In this document: in pieces, positions 26,801-35,695 of the stretch
Layout of the letters: every line of letters begins with the position of its first letter
Numbering within the stretch: the stretch's first letter is position 1
Source of the DNA: Avrilella dinanensis
GTDB lineage: Bacteria > Bacteroidota > Bacteroidia > Flavobacteriales > Flavobacteriaceae
Direction: 5' to 3'
Assembly (NCBI RefSeq): GCF_002807015.1
Contig: NZ_NIPO01000001.1
Coordinates: 1,313,603-1,377,602, forward strand
Length of the DNA: 64,000 nt
Program-made: the position numbers and the translations under genes
The notes under the pieces: model-generated
Told to the model about the DNA's origin: nothing
What the model saw: the letters and a program-made list of their open reading frames with translations, nothing else
Databases searched by the model: none

Positions 26801-29057
26801 AAAGTTCCCCCACTACAAACAAGCCGATGCCAAAGATTGCGGAGCTACCTGCCTTAAAATCATTGCCAAACATTATGGCAGAACGCTTAATATCCAAACC
26901 TTACGGGAGCTTTCAGAAACTACTCGTGAGGGAGCAAACCTATTGTCATTAAGTGAAGCAGCAGAGCAAATCGGTTTCCGAACTTTGGGAGTTAAGCTAT
27001 CATTAGAAAAACTGTTGGAAGCTCCTTTGCCTTGTATTTTGCATTGGAATAAGAATCACTATGTGGTTTTATCCTCCCTCAATCCCTCCAAAGGAGGGAA
27101 GTTCTTTCGGAAAGGCAACAAACAAATTCCCTCCCCTTTGGGGAGGGTTAGGGTGGGGATTTCTGACCCGGCTTTTGGTTTATTGGAATACACTCAGGAA
27201 GAATTTTTAAAACACTGGATAGGGAATAATGCCGATGAAACTACCGAAGAAGGAATCGCTTTATTGTTAGAACCGACACCTAACTTCTACGAACAAGCTC
27301 CCCCTCCAAAGGAGGGGGCTGGGGGGAGGATTTTCGGTTTCCGCTTTCTATCCAAATATCTTTTCAAATACAAATCGTTTATCATTCAGCTGGCTATCGG
27401 ACTTTTAGCAGGAAGTATCTTACAGCTTATTTTTCCGTTTTTGACACAAAGCATTGTAGATGTCGGCATACAAAACCAAAATATGCACTTTATCTGGCTG
27501 GTGCTTATTGCTCAACTTTTTTTGTTTTTCGGAAAAACTGCCTTGGAGTTTATCCGCAGCTGGATATTATTGCATTTATCAACGAGAATCAATATTTCTC
27601 TGATTTCAGACTTTTTTATCAAGCTGATGAATCTCCCGATTTCGTTTTTTGATGTACGAATGACAGGAGATATTATGCAACGCATCAATGACCATAGCCG
27701 AATCGAAAGAATACTCACAACATCTTCTTTGAGTGTGTTGTTTTCGGTGGTAAATATGTTGATTATGGGCAGCGTTTTGGCGTACTACAATCTACAAATA
27801 TTCGGAATTTTCTTTTTGGGAAGCTTGTTGTATTTCGGTTGGATTATTTTATTTTTAAAAAGAAGGGAAAAGTTAGACTACAAAAGATTTTCCGAAGTAA
27901 GTCAGGAACAAAGCAAAGTCATCGAACTGATTAACGGAATGCAGGAAATCAAGCTTCACAATGCCGAAAAGCAAAAACGTTGGGGTTGGGAATATGTACA
28001 GGCTCGACTGTTTAAAGTATCAATGGAGGGATTAGTATTAGAGCAAACCCAAGGTATTGGATCTAATTTTATCAATGAATTAAAAAATATTTTTATCGTT
28101 TTTCTTTCTGCAAAATTAGTCATTGACGGAGAAATTACGCTGGGTATGATGATGGCAATTTCGTCTATTGTTGGAAATCTGAATGCTCCTGTTATGCAAC
28201 TTATTGGCTTTGTCAGAGAATTGCAAGATGCAAAAATATCGTTAGCCCGCTTAGGAGAAATCCACGATAAAGAAGACGAATCACAAACCGAAAGCGAATC
28301 CATAAAAGATATTCCTGAAAAAGCGGATATTGTTCTTAAAGACGTGTCTTTCAGATACACAGGTTCTGATACGTTTGTTTTGGATAAATTAAACCTTACC
28401 ATTCCGAAAAACAAAATAACGGCAATCGTAGGAGTTAGTGGAAGTGGCAAAACTACTTTAATGAAAATGCTTTTAAAATTCTATGAACCTATTGAAGGAA
28501 ACATCTTTTATAACACAATAGACTTAAAAAATATTTCTCAAAAATCGTGGAGAAATCACATAGGTTCGGTCATGCAGGAGGGATATATTTTTAACGATAC
28601 AATTGCTAATAATATTGCTGTGGGCGTGGATATAATAGACAAGCACAGACTTCAATATGCCACAGATGTAGCGAACATAAAATCGTATATTGATAGTTTG
28701 CCTTTAGGTTACAATACCAAAATAGGAATGGAAGGAATGGGGATGAGTACCGGACAAAAACAACGGCTTTTGATTGCAAGGGCAGTTTATAAAAATCCTG
28801 AAATGTTGTTTTTTGACGAGGCAACAAGTGCGTTAGATGCCAATAATGAAAAGGAAATTATGGAAAAACTCAATATCTTTTTCAAAAACAAAACGGTTGT
28901 GGTTATTGCTCATAGACTGAGTACCGTGATGAATGCAGACCAAATCGTGGTTTTGGACAAAGGGAAAATCATCGAGCAAGGAAGTCACAAAGAGTTAGTA
29001 GCCTTAAAAGGAAATTATTACGAATTGGTTAAAAATCAATTACAGTTAGGAAATTAA
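26793..29057 (+). CDS. C39 peptidase-ABC exporter for double-glycine peptides
   Basis: 754 residues. The N-terminal C39 peptidase has C16 (QADAKDCGATC), H89 (NKNHYVVL) and D125 (ISDPAFG). A six-helix membrane domain spans about residues 185-460. The ABC ATPase is C-terminal with Walker A GVSGSGKTT, signature MSTGQKQR, Walker B MLFFDEATSALD and H-loop IAHRLST. It would cut leaders after Gly-Gly and export the core peptide. His and Asp are 36 residues apart, while about 16 is usual (as in ComA). The extra residues (about 93-123) are encoded by GC-rich palindromic repeats at 27071-27162. A second unit adds residues ~169-179 just before the membrane domain. Confidence 0.92.
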   Translation: MPKKFPHYKQADAKDCGATCLKIIAKHYGRTLNIQTLRELSETTREGANLLSLSEAAEQIGFRTLGVKLSLEKLLEAPLPCILHWNKNHYVVLSSLNPSKGGKFFRKGNKQIPSPLGRVRVGISDPAFGLLEYTQEEFLKHWIGNNADETTEEGIALLLEPTPNFYEQAPPPKEGAGGRIFGFRFLSKYLFKYKSFIIQLAIGLLAGSILQLIFPFLTQSIVDVGIQNQNMHFIWLVLIAQLFLFFGKTALEFIRSWILLHLSTRINISLISDFFIKLMNLPISFFDVRMTGDIMQRINDHSRIERILTTSSLSVLFSVVNMLIMGSVLAYYNLQIFGIFFLGSLLYFGWIILFLKRREKLDYKRFSEVSQEQSKVIELINGMQEIKLHNAEKQKRWGWEYVQARLFKVSMEGLVLEQTQGIGSNFINELKNIFIVFLSAKLVIDGEITLGMMMAISSIVGNLNAPVMQLIGFVRELQDAKISLARLGEIHDKEDESQTESESIKDIPEKADIVLKDVSFRYTGSDTFVLDKLNLTIPKNKITAIVGVSGSGKTTLMKMLLKFYEPIEGNIFYNTIDLKNISQKSWRNHIGSVMQEGYIFNDTIANNIAVGVDIIDKHRLQYATDVANIKSYIDSLPLGYNTKIGMEGMGMSTGQKQRLLIARAVYKNPEMLFFDEATSALDANNEKEIMEKLNIFFKNKTVVVIAHRLSTVMNADQIVVLDKGKIIEQGSHKELVALKGNYYELVKNQLQLGN
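27071..27162. repeat. Paired palindromic repeat inserted in frame in the exporter gene
   Basis: Two inverted units: TCCCTCCAAAGGAGGGA (27083-27099) and CCCTCCCCTTTGGGGAGGG (27129-27147) with the tail TTAGGGTGGGG. A short spacer with CTTTCGGAAAG separates them. GC content is far above the surrounding gene. The layout of two inverted palindromes resembles BIME/REP elements, here inside coding sequence. Confidence 0.75.
27299..27330. repeat. Single palindromic repeat unit inserted in frame in the exporter gene
   Basis: CCCCCTCCAAAGGAGGGGG (27300-27318) followed by the tail CTGGGGGGAGGA. It encodes APPPKEGAGGR between the peptidase and membrane domains. It has the same layout as the units at 27129 and 29170. 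Confidence 0.75.
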
Positions 29058-29059
29058 AT

Positions 29060-29113
29060 CTCCTCCCGACCTCCCCACACGAGCGAAGCGAACTGACGAA
29101 GTAAAGGGAGGAG
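29060..29113. repeat. Palindromic repeat between exporter and HlyD genes
   Basis: CTCCTCCC (29060-29067) pairs with GGGAGGAG (29106-29113). The loop contains CTCCCC and GAGCGAAGCGAACTGACGAAG. It looks like a longer relative of the in-gene units, and with a T-poor end it is not a good terminator. Confidence 0.6.
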
Positions 29114-29135
29114 CTGTTGAACTTAAAAAATAAAA

Positions 29136-30470
29136 ATGAATTTTGACAATAACAATACAGAAAACGAATCCCCTCCTTTGGAGGGGTTGGGGAGGATTGA
29201 ATTAAGAAGTGAGGAAGTTCAGGACATTCTTACTCGTGTTCCGCATTGGATGATACGATGGGGAAATGTGCTTATTTTGTTTATTATCGTTTTGATTTTT
29301 CTGTTTTCCTGGCTTATCAGATATCCCGATATTATCACAACAGAAATAACAATCACAACCCAAATTCCACCTGAAAAATTAGTAGCTAACAGTTCTGGTA
29401 AAATTGAAAAGATATTTGTAGAAGACCGAAGTTCTGTTGCTGAAAATACACCTTTGGCAGTTATCGAAAATCCGGCAGATTACAACGATGTTTTTTTGTT
29501 GAAATCGGTGGTTGATAGCATTAAAATAAACAATGATGATTTTATTTTTCCGTTAGAAAAGCTCCCTGTTTTGAATTTAGGAACCATTGAAAGTGCCTAT
29601 GCTCTGTTCCAAAAAGATTATCTGGCGTATAAACTGAATAAAGATTTAGAACCTTATCAAATTGAAATTACTGCCCAAAACATCGAAACTTCTCAACAGC
29701 ACGAAAGACTGAAATTGCTTATCGGGCAGAAAGAAATCGGACAAAAAGAACTCCAATACAAAAAAACAGAACTAAATCGCTATAAAAACTTGTATGAAAA
29801 AGGCGTAATTTCTGCACAGGAATGGGAACAGAAAAATGTAGAATATCTGCAACAGGAAAAAAGCAACAATAGTTTACAATCGCAAATTTCTCAATTGCGT
29901 TCGTCGCTCAACGATTTAAACCGAAACAAAAAAACGACAACGGTAAATCAGTCGAAAGACAATATTAATTTACTGCGAAATGTTATCTTATCTTTCAACC
30001 AACTCAAAAAATCCATAACAGAATGGGAATTAACGTACGTTTTGCGTTCTTCTATTTCGGGACAAGTTTCGTTTATGCAAATCTGGACAGAAAACCAAAC
30101 CATCAACGCCGGAGAAAATACTTTTGTGATTGTGCCGCAAACGAAATCTGATTTTGTGGGAAAAATCAAAGCACCTGCATTAAACTCCGGGAAAATTAAA
30201 ACAGGACAGGCAGTCAATATCCGTTTGGCAAATTACCCAGACAGAGAGTTTGGAATCGTCAAAGGAGAAGTAAAAACCATTTCCCTAACACCCGACAAAG
30301 AAAACAACCTGCTTATTGACGTAACCCTGCCTGATGGTTTAGAAACCTCTTACGATAAAGAAATTATATTCCAACAAGAAATGACCGGGACAGCAGACAT
30401 CATCACAGAAGATTTGCGATTGATAGAACGACTGCTTTATCAGTTCAGAGATATGTTTAGTAGAAGTTGA
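29136..30470 (+). CDS. HlyD-family membrane fusion protein of the peptide exporter
   Basis: 444 residues. A short cytoplasmic N-terminus is followed by one membrane helix at about residues 45-65 (NVLILFIIVLIFLFSWLI). Then comes a lipoyl/barrel-sandwich half (EKLVANSSGKIEKIFVEDRS), a long coiled-coil hairpin (~170-275) and the second half with SSISGQVSFMQIW and GQAVNIRLANYPDREFG. HlyD proteins link an inner-membrane ABC exporter to an outer-membrane TolC channel. No TolC gene is in this island; one is at 54710. Residues 12-20 (SPPLEGLGR) are encoded by a palindromic repeat unit. The gene ends the island; purB follows behind its own promoter. Confidence 0.88.
   Translation: MNFDNNNTENESPPLEGLGRIELRSEEVQDILTRVPHWMIRWGNVLILFIIVLIFLFSWLIRYPDIITTEITITTQIPPEKLVANSSGKIEKIFVEDRSSVAENTPLAVIENPADYNDVFLLKSVVDSIKINNDDFIFPLEKLPVLNLGTIESAYALFQKDYLAYKLNKDLEPYQIEITAQNIETSQQHERLKLLIGQKEIGQKELQYKKTELNRYKNLYEKGVISAQEWEQKNVEYLQQEKSNNSLQSQISQLRSSLNDLNRNKKTTTVNQSKDNINLLRNVILSFNQLKKSITEWELTYVLRSSISGQVSFMQIWTENQTINAGENTFVIVPQTKSDFVGKIKAPALNSGKIKTGQAVNIRLANYPDREFGIVKGEVKTISLTPDKENNLLIDVTLPDGLETSYDKEIIFQQEMTGTADIITEDLRLIERLLYQFRDMFSRS
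29170..29196. repeat. Palindromic repeat unit inserted in frame in the HlyD gene
   Basis: CCCCTCCTTTGGAGGGG (29170-29186) followed by TTGGGGAGGA. It sits in the disordered N-terminus before the conserved segment IELRSEEVQDIL. Its codon phase (CCT-TTG) matches the unit at 27129. Confidence 0.72.
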
Positions 30471-30522
30471 TAGAATCCAACTGATTTATAAATTTACATT
30501 CTAAAATCTAAAAAATGATAGT

Positions 30523-30530
30523 TATATTTG
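30523..30530 (+). promoter_or_regulatory. -7 promoter element of purB
   Basis: TATATTTG matches TAnnTTTG, 22 bases before the purB ATG. Confidence 0.5.
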
Positions 30531-30552
30531 CAAAACATCAACGAATGTAGAT

Positions 30553-31893
30553 ATGCTAACAGAATTAAACGCAATATCGCCGATTGACGGTCGATACAGA
30601 AAAAAAACAGAGGCTCTGGCTCATTATTTCTCGGAAGAAGCTTTGATTAAATATCGGGTTTTGATTGAGGTGGAGTATTTTATCGCTCTTTGCGAGTTGC
30701 CATTACCTCAATTGATGGGTGTGGATAAAAATTTGTTTGACGCTTTGCGGGATATTTACAGAAATTTTTCTGCAGACGACGCTCAGGCAATCAAAGAAAT
30801 TGAGAAAACAACCAACCACGATGTCAAAGCAGTTGAATACTTCATCAAATCAGCTTTTGACCGTTTAGGATTGCAGGAATACAAAGAGTTTATCCATTTC
30901 GGGCTGACTTCTCAGGACATCAACAATACAGCCATACCGCTTTCTGCCAAAGACGCATTTGTGAATGTGTACAAACCAATGCTTATCAACCTGATTACGA
31001 GATTGAAAGAATTGAGCATCGAGTGGAAAGACGTCCCGATGCTGGCGAAAACACACGGACAACCTGCATCGCCAACCCGCTTGGGAAAAGAAATTCAGGT
31101 TTTTGTGGTGCGTCTGGAAGAGCAGTTGAGGTTGTTAAACAATATTCCGTTTGCGGCTAAATTCGGAGGAGCTACCGGAAATTACAACGCACATCACGTG
31201 GCTTATCCGGAATATGACTGGCGGGCGTTCGGAGAAAGTTTTGTGGAAGAAACTTTGGCGTTAAAACATTCGTTCCCGACCACACAGATTGAACATTATG
31301 ACCATTTTGCAGCTTTGTTCGATGCACTCAAACGTATCAATACCATTGTGTTGGATTTGAACAGAGATGTTTGGACTTATGTGTCGATGGAATATTTCAA
31401 ACAGAAAATTAAAGCAGGCGAAATCGGTTCATCAGCCATGCCACATAAAGTTAATCCGATTGATTTTGAAAATTCAGAAGGAAATTTAGGTATAGCCAAT
31501 GCTGTATTTGAGCATTTGTCTGCCAAACTTCCGGTATCCAGATTACAGCGTGATTTGACCGACAGTACCGTTTTCAGAAACATTGGTGTACCGTTCGGAC
31601 ATACACTCATCGCTTTTGAATCAACATTAAAAGGATTGGATAAGTTGTTACTCAATGAGGCAGCAATTATGCAGGATTTGGAAGACAACTGGGCGGTAGT
31701 TGCCGAGGCTATCCAGACTATTCTTCGTCGTGAAGGTTATCCCAACCCGTATGAAGCACTGAAAGATTTAACAAGAACGAATGAGGCGATTACCCGAAGC
31801 AGTATCCATCAGTTTATTGAAAATTTAGATATTTCTGCCGAAGTAAAAGCAGAATTGAAAAAAATCAATCCGACAAATTATTTGGGTATTTAA
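30553..31893 (+). CDS. purB: Adenylosuccinate lyase
   Basis: 446 residues, the usual size. It carries the N-terminal start LNAISPIDGRYRKKTE, KTTNHDVKAVEYF, the HFGLTSQDINNTA segment, the KTHGQPASPT catalytic region and the fumarase/ASL superfamily signature GSSAMPHKVNPI near residue 295. The enzyme removes fumarate from SAICAR and from adenylosuccinate, so it serves both IMP synthesis and the last step to AMP. It has its own promoter and is followed 22 bases later by fabV. Confidence 0.96.
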   Translation: MLTELNAISPIDGRYRKKTEALAHYFSEEALIKYRVLIEVEYFIALCELPLPQLMGVDKNLFDALRDIYRNFSADDAQAIKEIEKTTNHDVKAVEYFIKSAFDRLGLQEYKEFIHFGLTSQDINNTAIPLSAKDAFVNVYKPMLINLITRLKELSIEWKDVPMLAKTHGQPASPTRLGKEIQVFVVRLEEQLRLLNNIPFAAKFGGATGNYNAHHVAYPEYDWRAFGESFVEETLALKHSFPTTQIEHYDHFAALFDALKRINTIVLDLNRDVWTYVSMEYFKQKIKAGEIGSSAMPHKVNPIDFENSEGNLGIANAVFEHLSAKLPVSRLQRDLTDSTVFRNIGVPFGHTLIAFESTLKGLDKLLLNEAAIMQDLEDNWAVVAEAIQTILRREGYPNPYEALKDLTRTNEAITRSSIHQFIENLDISAEVKAELKKINPTNYLGI

Positions 31894-31915
31894 TAAAGCA
31901 AAAAAATAGCAAAAT

Positions 31916-33109
31916 ATGATTATCAAACCGAGAACAAGAGGATTCATTTGTTTGACAGCACACCCGGAAGGAGCTGCAAAAAATATCAAAAGACAGATAG
32001 ATTACGTAAAATCAAAAGGTAAAATCAACAACGGACCGAAAAAAGTATTGGTCATCGGAGCATCTACCGGTTTCGGAATCGCTTCTCGTATCGCAAACGC
32101 TTTCGGTTCTGATGCGGCGACAATTGGTGTGTTCTTTGAAAAACCTGCCACAGAAGGGCGTCCTGCCACAGCTGGCTGGTACAACAGTGCGGCGTTTGAA
32201 AAAGAAGCTCATGCAGCCGGACTTTATGCTAAATCAATCAACGGCGATGCTTTTTCTGATGAAATCAAGCAGCAGACTATTGATTTGATTAAGCAGGATT
32301 TAGGTCAGGTTGACTTGGTGGTGTATAGTTTGGCATCGCCACGGCGTACGCACCCGAAAACCGGTGTGAGTTACGCTTCTGTACTTAAACCGATTGGCAA
32401 GCCTTTTACCAATAAAACTGTTGATTTCCACACCGGAGTAGTTTCCGATATTTCTATTGACCCGATTGATAGCGACGAAGATATCGCCAACACAATCGCT
32501 GTGATGGGTGGGGAAGACTGGAAATTCTGGATGGAAGAATTATCTAAAGCAGGTGTTTTGGCTGATGATGCAAAAACAGTAGCTTATTCCTACATCGGGC
32601 CGGAATTGACCTACCCGATTTACCGTAATGGAACTATCGGGAAAGCCAAAGACGATTTGGAGGCTACCGTTCCTGTAATCAATGATATTTTGAGCGGAGT
32701 GAACGGAAAAGCGTATGTTTCTGTGAACAAAGCACTGGTTACACAATCCAGTTCAGCGATTCCTGTGGTGCCTTTATATATCTCATTATTGTATAAAGTC
32801 ATGAAAGAAAAAGGTATCCACGAAGGTTGTATCGAGCAGATGCAACGTTTGTTTGCCGACAGATTATATGCCGATGAAATTCTTTTGGATGAAAACGGAA
32901 GAATCCGTGTAGATGATTGGGAAATGAGAGAAGATGTTCAGGCGGAAGTAGCTGTGCTTTGGGACAAAGTGACTTCAGAAAATATCGAAGAAATATCGGA
33001 TATCGAAGGATACCGAAACGATTTTTTCCAGCTATTCGGATTCAATATAGATGATATCGATTACGATGCAGAAACCAACGAGCTTGTACAGGTTCCGAGT
33101 ATAAAATAA
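31916..33109 (+). CDS. fabV: Enoyl-ACP/trans-2-enoyl-CoA reductase FabV
   Basis: 397 residues. The nucleotide-binding motif GASTGFGIASR is preceded by KKVLVIG, and the catalytic Tyr-x8-Lys pair is Y236 and K245 in IYRNGTIGKAK, matching the spacing of characterised FabV. The N-terminal MIIKPRTRGFICLTAHPEGAAK (start of the protein) is highly typical. FabV reduces trans-2-enoyl thioesters with NADH in the last step of the fatty acid cycle and is resistant to triclosan. It may be co-transcribed with purB. A strong terminator follows. Confidence 0.94.
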   Translation: MIIKPRTRGFICLTAHPEGAAKNIKRQIDYVKSKGKINNGPKKVLVIGASTGFGIASRIANAFGSDAATIGVFFEKPATEGRPATAGWYNSAAFEKEAHAAGLYAKSINGDAFSDEIKQQTIDLIKQDLGQVDLVVYSLASPRRTHPKTGVSYASVLKPIGKPFTNKTVDFHTGVVSDISIDPIDSDEDIANTIAVMGGEDWKFWMEELSKAGVLADDAKTVAYSYIGPELTYPIYRNGTIGKAKDDLEATVPVINDILSGVNGKAYVSVNKALVTQSSSAIPVVPLYISLLYKVMKEKGIHEGCIEQMQRLFADRLYADEILLDENGRIRVDDWEMREDVQAEVAVLWDKVTSENIEEISDIEGYRNDFFQLFGFNIDDIDYDAETNELVQVPSIK

Positions 33110-33140
33110 AAGCTTTAGGCGATAAGCTGTAAGCAACCTG

Positions 33141-33181
33141 ACCTGCCTGAAAAAAAGTTTTTTTTCAGGCAGGTTTTTTTA
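33141..33181 (+). terminator. Rho-independent terminator after fabV
   Basis: ACCTGCCTGAAAAAAA pairs with TTTTTTTTCAGGCAGGT, followed by a T run. The stem is long and near perfect. Confidence 0.88.
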
Positions 33182-33318
33182 TGTCCTGTTGAATCTATCC
33201 TGTTAGCTTTTGAAACCTGAAACAAAATAGCTATTAGTCAAAAGCCATTATTAGTCTTAGCGGTTATTTCGTTACTTCGTCATAGTTTTCAAAACTTTAA
33301 ACAAAAAAATCATAAGTG
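33182..33318. other. Intergenic stretch with short dispersed repeats
   Basis: Contains TTTTGAAACCTGAAACAAAA, the reverse complement of GTTTCAGGTTT-type words also seen near 10664 and 15717, and two copies of TATTAGTC. No gene or RNA is evident. Confidence 0.4.
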
Positions 33319-33345
33319 TTGTTTAATTAGGAATTTGTATCTTTG
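33319..33345 (+). promoter_or_regulatory. Promoter of maeB
   Basis: TTG at 33319-33321, 16 bases, then TATCTTTG at 33338-33345. It lies 31 bases before the ATG at 33377. Confidence 0.55.
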
Positions 33346-33376
33346 TGAGTTCAGTTTATTAAAAAAAACATAAAAT

Positions 33377-35668
33377 ATGCACAAAGACAGCAAAAGACGG
33401 GAGGCTTTACTTTATCATGCTAAGCCTGCTCCGGGAAAAATATCCATAGTTCCAACCAAACCAACTTCGTCTCAGCGGGATTTATCCCTGGCGTATTCGC
33501 CGGGCGTTGCAGAGCCGTGCCTCGAGATTGCCAAAGATGTTAATAATGTGTATAAATATACGGCAAAAGGAAATCTGGTTGCCGTAATTTCTAATGGTAC
33601 AGCTGTTTTAGGCTTGGGAGATATCGGTCCCGAAGCGTCTAAACCGGTCATGGAAGGAAAAGGTCTTTTGTTTAAAATATTTGCAGGAATAGATGTTTTT
33701 GACATAGAAGTCGACACTAAAAATATTGACGAATTTGTTGAAACAGTAAAAAGAATTGCACCGACTTTCGGCGGAATTAATCTTGAAGATATCAAAGCAC
33801 CCGAATCTTTTGAAATAGAAAGAAGATTAAAAGAAGAGCTGGATATTCCGGTTATGCACGATGACCAGCACGGAACTGCAATTATATCGGCAGCAGCATT
33901 ATTGAATGCGGTAGAGCTGGCAGGAAAAAAGCTGGAGGAAATAGAAATTGTCGTGTCCGGAGCAGGTTCGGCAGCTATTGCCTGTGCTAATCTGTATGTG
34001 GCATTAGGAGCGAAAAAAGAAAATTTTCTGATGCTGAACAGTAAGGGCGTACTGAAAAAAGACAATGAAAAATTATCTTCGTTACAACTGGAGTATGCGA
34101 CCGACAAACCGGTTTCAACACTTGCAGATGCTGTGAAAGGAGCCGATGTTTTTATCGGTCTTTCTACCGGAGATATTCTTTCGGCAGATATGCTTTTATC
34201 TATGGCAGATAACCCGATTGTGTTCGCGATGGCAAATCCTAATCCGGAAATAAAATATGATTTGGCGATAGCTGCCCGAAACGATGTGATTATGGCAACC
34301 GGGCGTTCCGACCACCCTAATCAGGTAAATAATGTACTTGGGTTTCCTTATATTTTCAGAGGTGCGTTAGATGTTCGTGCGACAAAAATCAATGAAGAAA
34401 TGAAAATGGCAGCTGTCCGGGCATTGGCTGATTTAGCTAAAGAGACTGTTCCTGAACAGGTGAATATTGCTTATGGCGAAACGAAACTTTCGTTTGGCAG
34501 AGAATATATTATTCCAAAACCGTTTGACCCAAGGCTGATTACAGAGGTTCCGTTGGCAGTAGCAAAAGCCGCCATAGATTCAGGTGTGGCAACCTCGCCG
34601 ATTACCGATTGGGACAAATACAGAGATGAGCTTGCCGACCGTTTGGGGAACGACAATAAAATGGTGCGGTTACTGATGAACCGGGCAAAAACAACTTCAC
34701 AAAAAGTTGTTTATACCGAGGCTGACCAAATTAATGTATTGAAAGCAGCTCAAATTGTTTATGAAGAAGGCATTGCTACACCGATACTACTCGGAAATAA
34801 AAAGGTTATTTTAGAACTGAAAGAAGAATTAGGATTTCATGCCGATGTTGAAATCATAGACCCGAAAACAGATGAAGAAGCTGAACGTAGAGAAATTTTT
34901 GCTCAAAAATTCTGGAAAAGCAGAGAACGTCATGGAGTAACCCTGAATGATGCCCGTAAAATGATGAGAGACCGGAGCTATTTCGCCTCAATGTTGGTGT
35001 TGGAAGAACAGGCAGATGCTATGTTGTCGGGCTATTCGAGAAGTTACCGTACGGCATTGAAACCGGTATTGGAAATGATACCAAAAATACAAGGCGTGAG
35101 GAAAATATCATCAGCCAATCTGATGCTTACCCAAAAAAGAGGACCGGTATTTTTGGCTGATACGGCGATTAATCCCGACCCGACCGCAGAAGAATTAGCT
35201 GACATCGCTCTGATGACCGCAACCACAGTGAAAATGTTTGGTATGGAGCCGGTAACAGCGATGATTTCATACAGTAATTTCGGTTCGTCTAATTTAGAAT
35301 CGCCGAGAAAAATTCAGAAAGCAGTAGAATCCTTACATGAAAGATATCCGGATTTAATCGTGGACGGCGATATACAAATGGATTTTGCTTTGAATCAAGA
35401 GTTGTTAAAAGAGAATTTTCCTTTCTCAAAGTTAGTTAACAGGAAAGTAAATACGCTTATATTTGCTAATCTGGACGCAGCGAATTCTACCTACAAAATG
35501 CTGAAAGAGCTTAACGGAGCTACTTCTATCGGACCGATTATTTTGGGGTTAGACAAGGCGGTTCACGTGTTTCAACTGGGTGCAAGCGTAGAGGAAATGG
35601 TCAATATGACCGCTGTGGCTGTGGTAGATGCAGACGAAAAGAAAAAAAGAAAGAAAAATAAAAAGTAA
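33377..35668 (+). CDS. maeB: NADP-dependent malic enzyme with phosphotransacetylase-like domain
   Basis: 763 residues, the long MaeB form. Residues ~1-430 are the malic enzyme: LAYSPGVAEPCLEIAKD, TAVLGLGDIGPEASKPVMEGK, MHDDQHGTA and the Rossmann motif VVSGAGSAAIACANL. Residues ~440-763 are a phosphotransacetylase-like domain (LLGNKKVILELKEELG, FLADTAINPDPTAEELADIA) that is regulatory rather than catalytic in known MaeB proteins. The enzyme decarboxylates malate to pyruvate and makes NADPH. It has its own promoter, and ruvA follows closely. The C-terminus is Lys-rich (KKKRKKNKK). Confidence 0.94.
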   Translation: MHKDSKRREALLYHAKPAPGKISIVPTKPTSSQRDLSLAYSPGVAEPCLEIAKDVNNVYKYTAKGNLVAVISNGTAVLGLGDIGPEASKPVMEGKGLLFKIFAGIDVFDIEVDTKNIDEFVETVKRIAPTFGGINLEDIKAPESFEIERRLKEELDIPVMHDDQHGTAIISAAALLNAVELAGKKLEEIEIVVSGAGSAAIACANLYVALGAKKENFLMLNSKGVLKKDNEKLSSLQLEYATDKPVSTLADAVKGADVFIGLSTGDILSADMLLSMADNPIVFAMANPNPEIKYDLAIAARNDVIMATGRSDHPNQVNNVLGFPYIFRGALDVRATKINEEMKMAAVRALADLAKETVPEQVNIAYGETKLSFGREYIIPKPFDPRLITEVPLAVAKAAIDSGVATSPITDWDKYRDELADRLGNDNKMVRLLMNRAKTTSQKVVYTEADQINVLKAAQIVYEEGIATPILLGNKKVILELKEELGFHADVEIIDPKTDEEAERREIFAQKFWKSRERHGVTLNDARKMMRDRSYFASMLVLEEQADAMLSGYSRSYRTALKPVLEMIPKIQGVRKISSANLMLTQKRGPVFLADTAINPDPTAEELADIALMTATTVKMFGMEPVTAMISYSNFGSSNLESPRKIQKAVESLHERYPDLIVDGDIQMDFALNQELLKENFPFSKLVNRKVNTLIFANLDAANSTYKMLKELNGATSIGPIILGLDKAVHVFQLGASVEEMVNMTAVAVVDADEKKKRKKNKK

Positions 35669-35695
35669 CACATTGTTACGAAAAAATTGCTGTGT

